Assembly (NCBI GenBank): GCA_964497615.1
Contig: CAZCEC010000133.1
Location: 1-6,810, forward strand
Reading direction: 5' to 3'
DNA: 6,810 nt
Source: CAZCEC01 sp964497615
Lineage (GTDB): Bacteria; Chloroflexota; Anaerolineae; Anaerolineales; UBA6663
A program made the translations under genes and the position numbers. The notes beneath the pieces were generated by a model. That model made no database searches. It saw only the letters and a program-made list of their open reading frames with translations, and was not told where the DNA came from. Below, in pieces: positions 5,549 through 6,810 of the stretch. Numbering within the stretch: the stretch's first letter is position 1; each line of letters starts with the position of its first letter.

Positions 5549-6810
5549 TTACTGCGACGCAGCCGGCGCCTCCAGCGACCAGACGGAGATATCCCGCGCC
5601 TGCCACCCCCCTCCCCACCAGTTCTGCCCGCGAAACCTGACCTGGGAGACACCCGCCGGGATGGGCACCCAATAGGAACTGAAGGATCCGCTCGTTGGAT
5701 CCTCGTGGTGTGGTTGTTGAGCGCGAGTCCAGGTCGTACCGTCATCATAGCTCACATCGATGGAGTTGCCGATGCCAGCAAATCGCAAGTAGGCGTTCGC
5801 CGGAGCTGGACTTGACAGGTTGACGGTACGAGTGGTCGCGGCCGTAACATACCGCCGGTCGGCTTTGATCAGGGTGAAAGGCACGGCCGGCGAAATCGAC
5901 ACGTTGTCCCAGTGCCACGTATTCGGGCCGCAACCGCCCGCGTATATGCAATCTTTCTCGGGCGTATAGGAGTGGTGGCCTAGCTGAACAATTCCCCGGG
6001 ACCAATCAAGGTCCGGAATACTCCGATCGATCCACCAGAAGGAATACTGGGGCATGCCGAACTTGATATGGTCTTGAGAGATTTGCAGTTCAAACGTATC
6101 CCGGCGGGCGGCGCTCGGCTCCAAAAACGCCTCATACCCCGTCCACCAATTGCCGTCAACTGCGATCGCATCGAAGCCAGTGTAGATCTCCGCCTGGAAG
6201 GGCGTATCGCCGTTGAAGGACGACATGACGATGTGGACAGCCCGTCGCGGTGGACCGTTCAAGTCTGGATAGAAGCTCTGCAACGGCAACTGAACGTTGT
6301 CCTCGAATGGCGTGATCCACAGGTCCATCCAGTCGCGGTTCGAGGTTCGCAGCGTCGACATGTCAAAGCGGACAATGGCCATGCCAGCCGAGAAGTCTAC
6401 CAGCACGTTCGGCGTCAGGTAGATGAGCCCGTAGCCATCATCGTTGATGGCCGTCATCACATGATCCCGGCAGTTAAATACAGCCCCCTCAAAACTGCTC
6501 GTTAGATGCGTGGCCGGCGGCCCCTCACAGCCGGGACCGTGCTGCGCGTGCATCGCCTGCAGCGAATCGACGCTGCTGGCATCACGCGAATGGACCGTCA
6601 CATCCCAACGGGCTGGGTTCCATGGCTGCGGGTTGATTGGTGCGCCGTCGAACGTCTCAAGAAATGAGCCCGGGGAACCCAGCGCTTGGTTCCGTACGAT
6701 GAATGGCAGATAGATGGGGCCCCCTTCTGCGGCACCCCCTGGTAGCGCCGACATGGCCCAGGCGAATAGGCCGAGGCCCGATAGAATGGCAATAAGCAGA
6801 CGCCAGACGC
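5549..6810 (-). CDS. Secreted concanavalin A-like (jelly-roll) protein, N-terminus beyond the window
   Basis: The first ATG in frame (6754) is not the start: the frame stays open to the edge and reads VWRLLIAILSGLGLFAWAMS, a signal-peptide core with an A-M-S-A cleavage region, so the true start lies outside. The mature protein begins with a Gly-rich spacer and IYLPFIVR, the same motif found at the ends of two other proteins here. About 250 residues with FLETFDG at the start and NTWHWDNVSISP at the end look like a laminin-G/GH16-type beta-sandwich; no E-x-D-x-x-E catalytic signature is evident, so binding is likelier than hydrolysis. Four cysteines lie in this domain (GPGCEG, FNCRDH, KDCIYAGGC). 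A second beta-sandwich of about 105 residues follows, rich in Trp/Tyr/Gly (GQNWWGGGWQARDISVW). It is the first visible gene of the minus-strand operon, 43 bases ahead of a glycosyltransferase, suggesting a role in binding or presenting the surface glycan. Confidence 0.7.
   Translation of the reverse strand, partial: VWRLLIAILSGLGLFAWAMSALPGGAAEGGPIYLPFIVRNQALGSPGSFLETFDGAPINPQPWNPARWDVTVHSRDASSVDSLQAMHAQHGPGCEGPPATHLTSSFEGAVFNCRDHVMTAINDDGYGLIYLTPNVLVDFSAGMAIVRFDMSTLRTSNRDWMDLWITPFEDNVQLPLQSFYPDLNGPPRRAVHIVMSSFNGDTPFQAEIYTGFDAIAVDGNWWTGYEAFLEPSAARRDTFELQISQDHIKFGMPQYSFWWIDRSIPDLDWSRGIVQLGHHSYTPEKDCIYAGGCGPNTWHWDNVSISPAVPFTLIKADRRYVTAATTRTVNLSSPAPANAYLRFAGIGNSIDVSYDDGTTWTRAQQPHHEDPTSGSFSSYWVPIPAGVSQVRFRGQNWWGGGWQARDISVWSLEAPAASQ

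Noticed and set aside
5683..5703. Inverted repeat AGGATCC/GGATCCT
   Set aside because: It lies inside the coding region of the lectin-like protein with no T-run. The arms are mostly a self-complementary BamHI-type hexamer, so chance is the simplest explanation.
6752..6754. ATG at 6754 as start of the rightmost gene
   Set aside because: The frame continues upstream with a hydrophobic signal-peptide core, and this Met sits at its cleavage region, so the real start lies beyond 6810.

Overview
The window looks like a high-GC draft scaffold (two runs of N) from a member of the Chloroflexota, probably an Anaerolineae/Caldilineae-type lineage. The main argument is three separate exported proteins carrying a short hydrophobic LPLVxR-like motif (LFLPLVRR at the left edge, LFLPLVAR in the glycosidase, IYLPFIVR in the rightmost gene). 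From general knowledge I associate this motif with extracellular proteins of that phylum. The assignment is an inference from motif, GC content and protein style, not a database match.

Layout. Left block, + strand: the last codons of an exported protein (1-38), overlapping the start of a small secreted protein of unknown function with a Thr/Pro-rich linker (38-805), closed by a strong rho-independent terminator (858-884). Next comes a minus-strand remnant of a glycosyltransferase 3' end (908-1163) broken by a 4-bp insertion. A consensus extended -10 promoter (1230-1238) and a GGAGGAG ribosome-binding site then drive an exported DUF4038/GH140-like glycoside hydrolase (1275-2855). The stretch 2856-3223 holds no intact gene but contains degenerate coding remnants, including what looks like the first ~20 codons of an NAD-dependent sugar epimerase. 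Right block, minus strand, read right to left: a secreted lectin-like protein whose N-terminus runs off the window (5549-6810), a GT4-type glycosyltransferase (4414-5505) and a second GT4-type glycosyltransferase (3291-4417). The two transferases overlap by GTGA, and the block ends at a strong minus-strand terminator (3224-3262).

Together the genes suggest a cell-surface or extracellular polysaccharide locus: two cytoplasmic glycosyltransferases co-transcribed with a secreted jelly-roll protein, next to a secreted glycosidase with its own promoter. The glycosidase sits between two direct repeats (944-1121 and 3351-3524) that are the 3' ends of the broken and intact glycosyltransferase genes. 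This points to duplication, insertion and decay in the locus. Nothing here demonstrates a wholly new system. The most unusual items are the shared LPLVxR motif, the remnant genes flanking the glycosidase, and the unrecognised four-cysteine secreted protein. No tRNA, rRNA, CRISPR array, transposase or integrase was seen.
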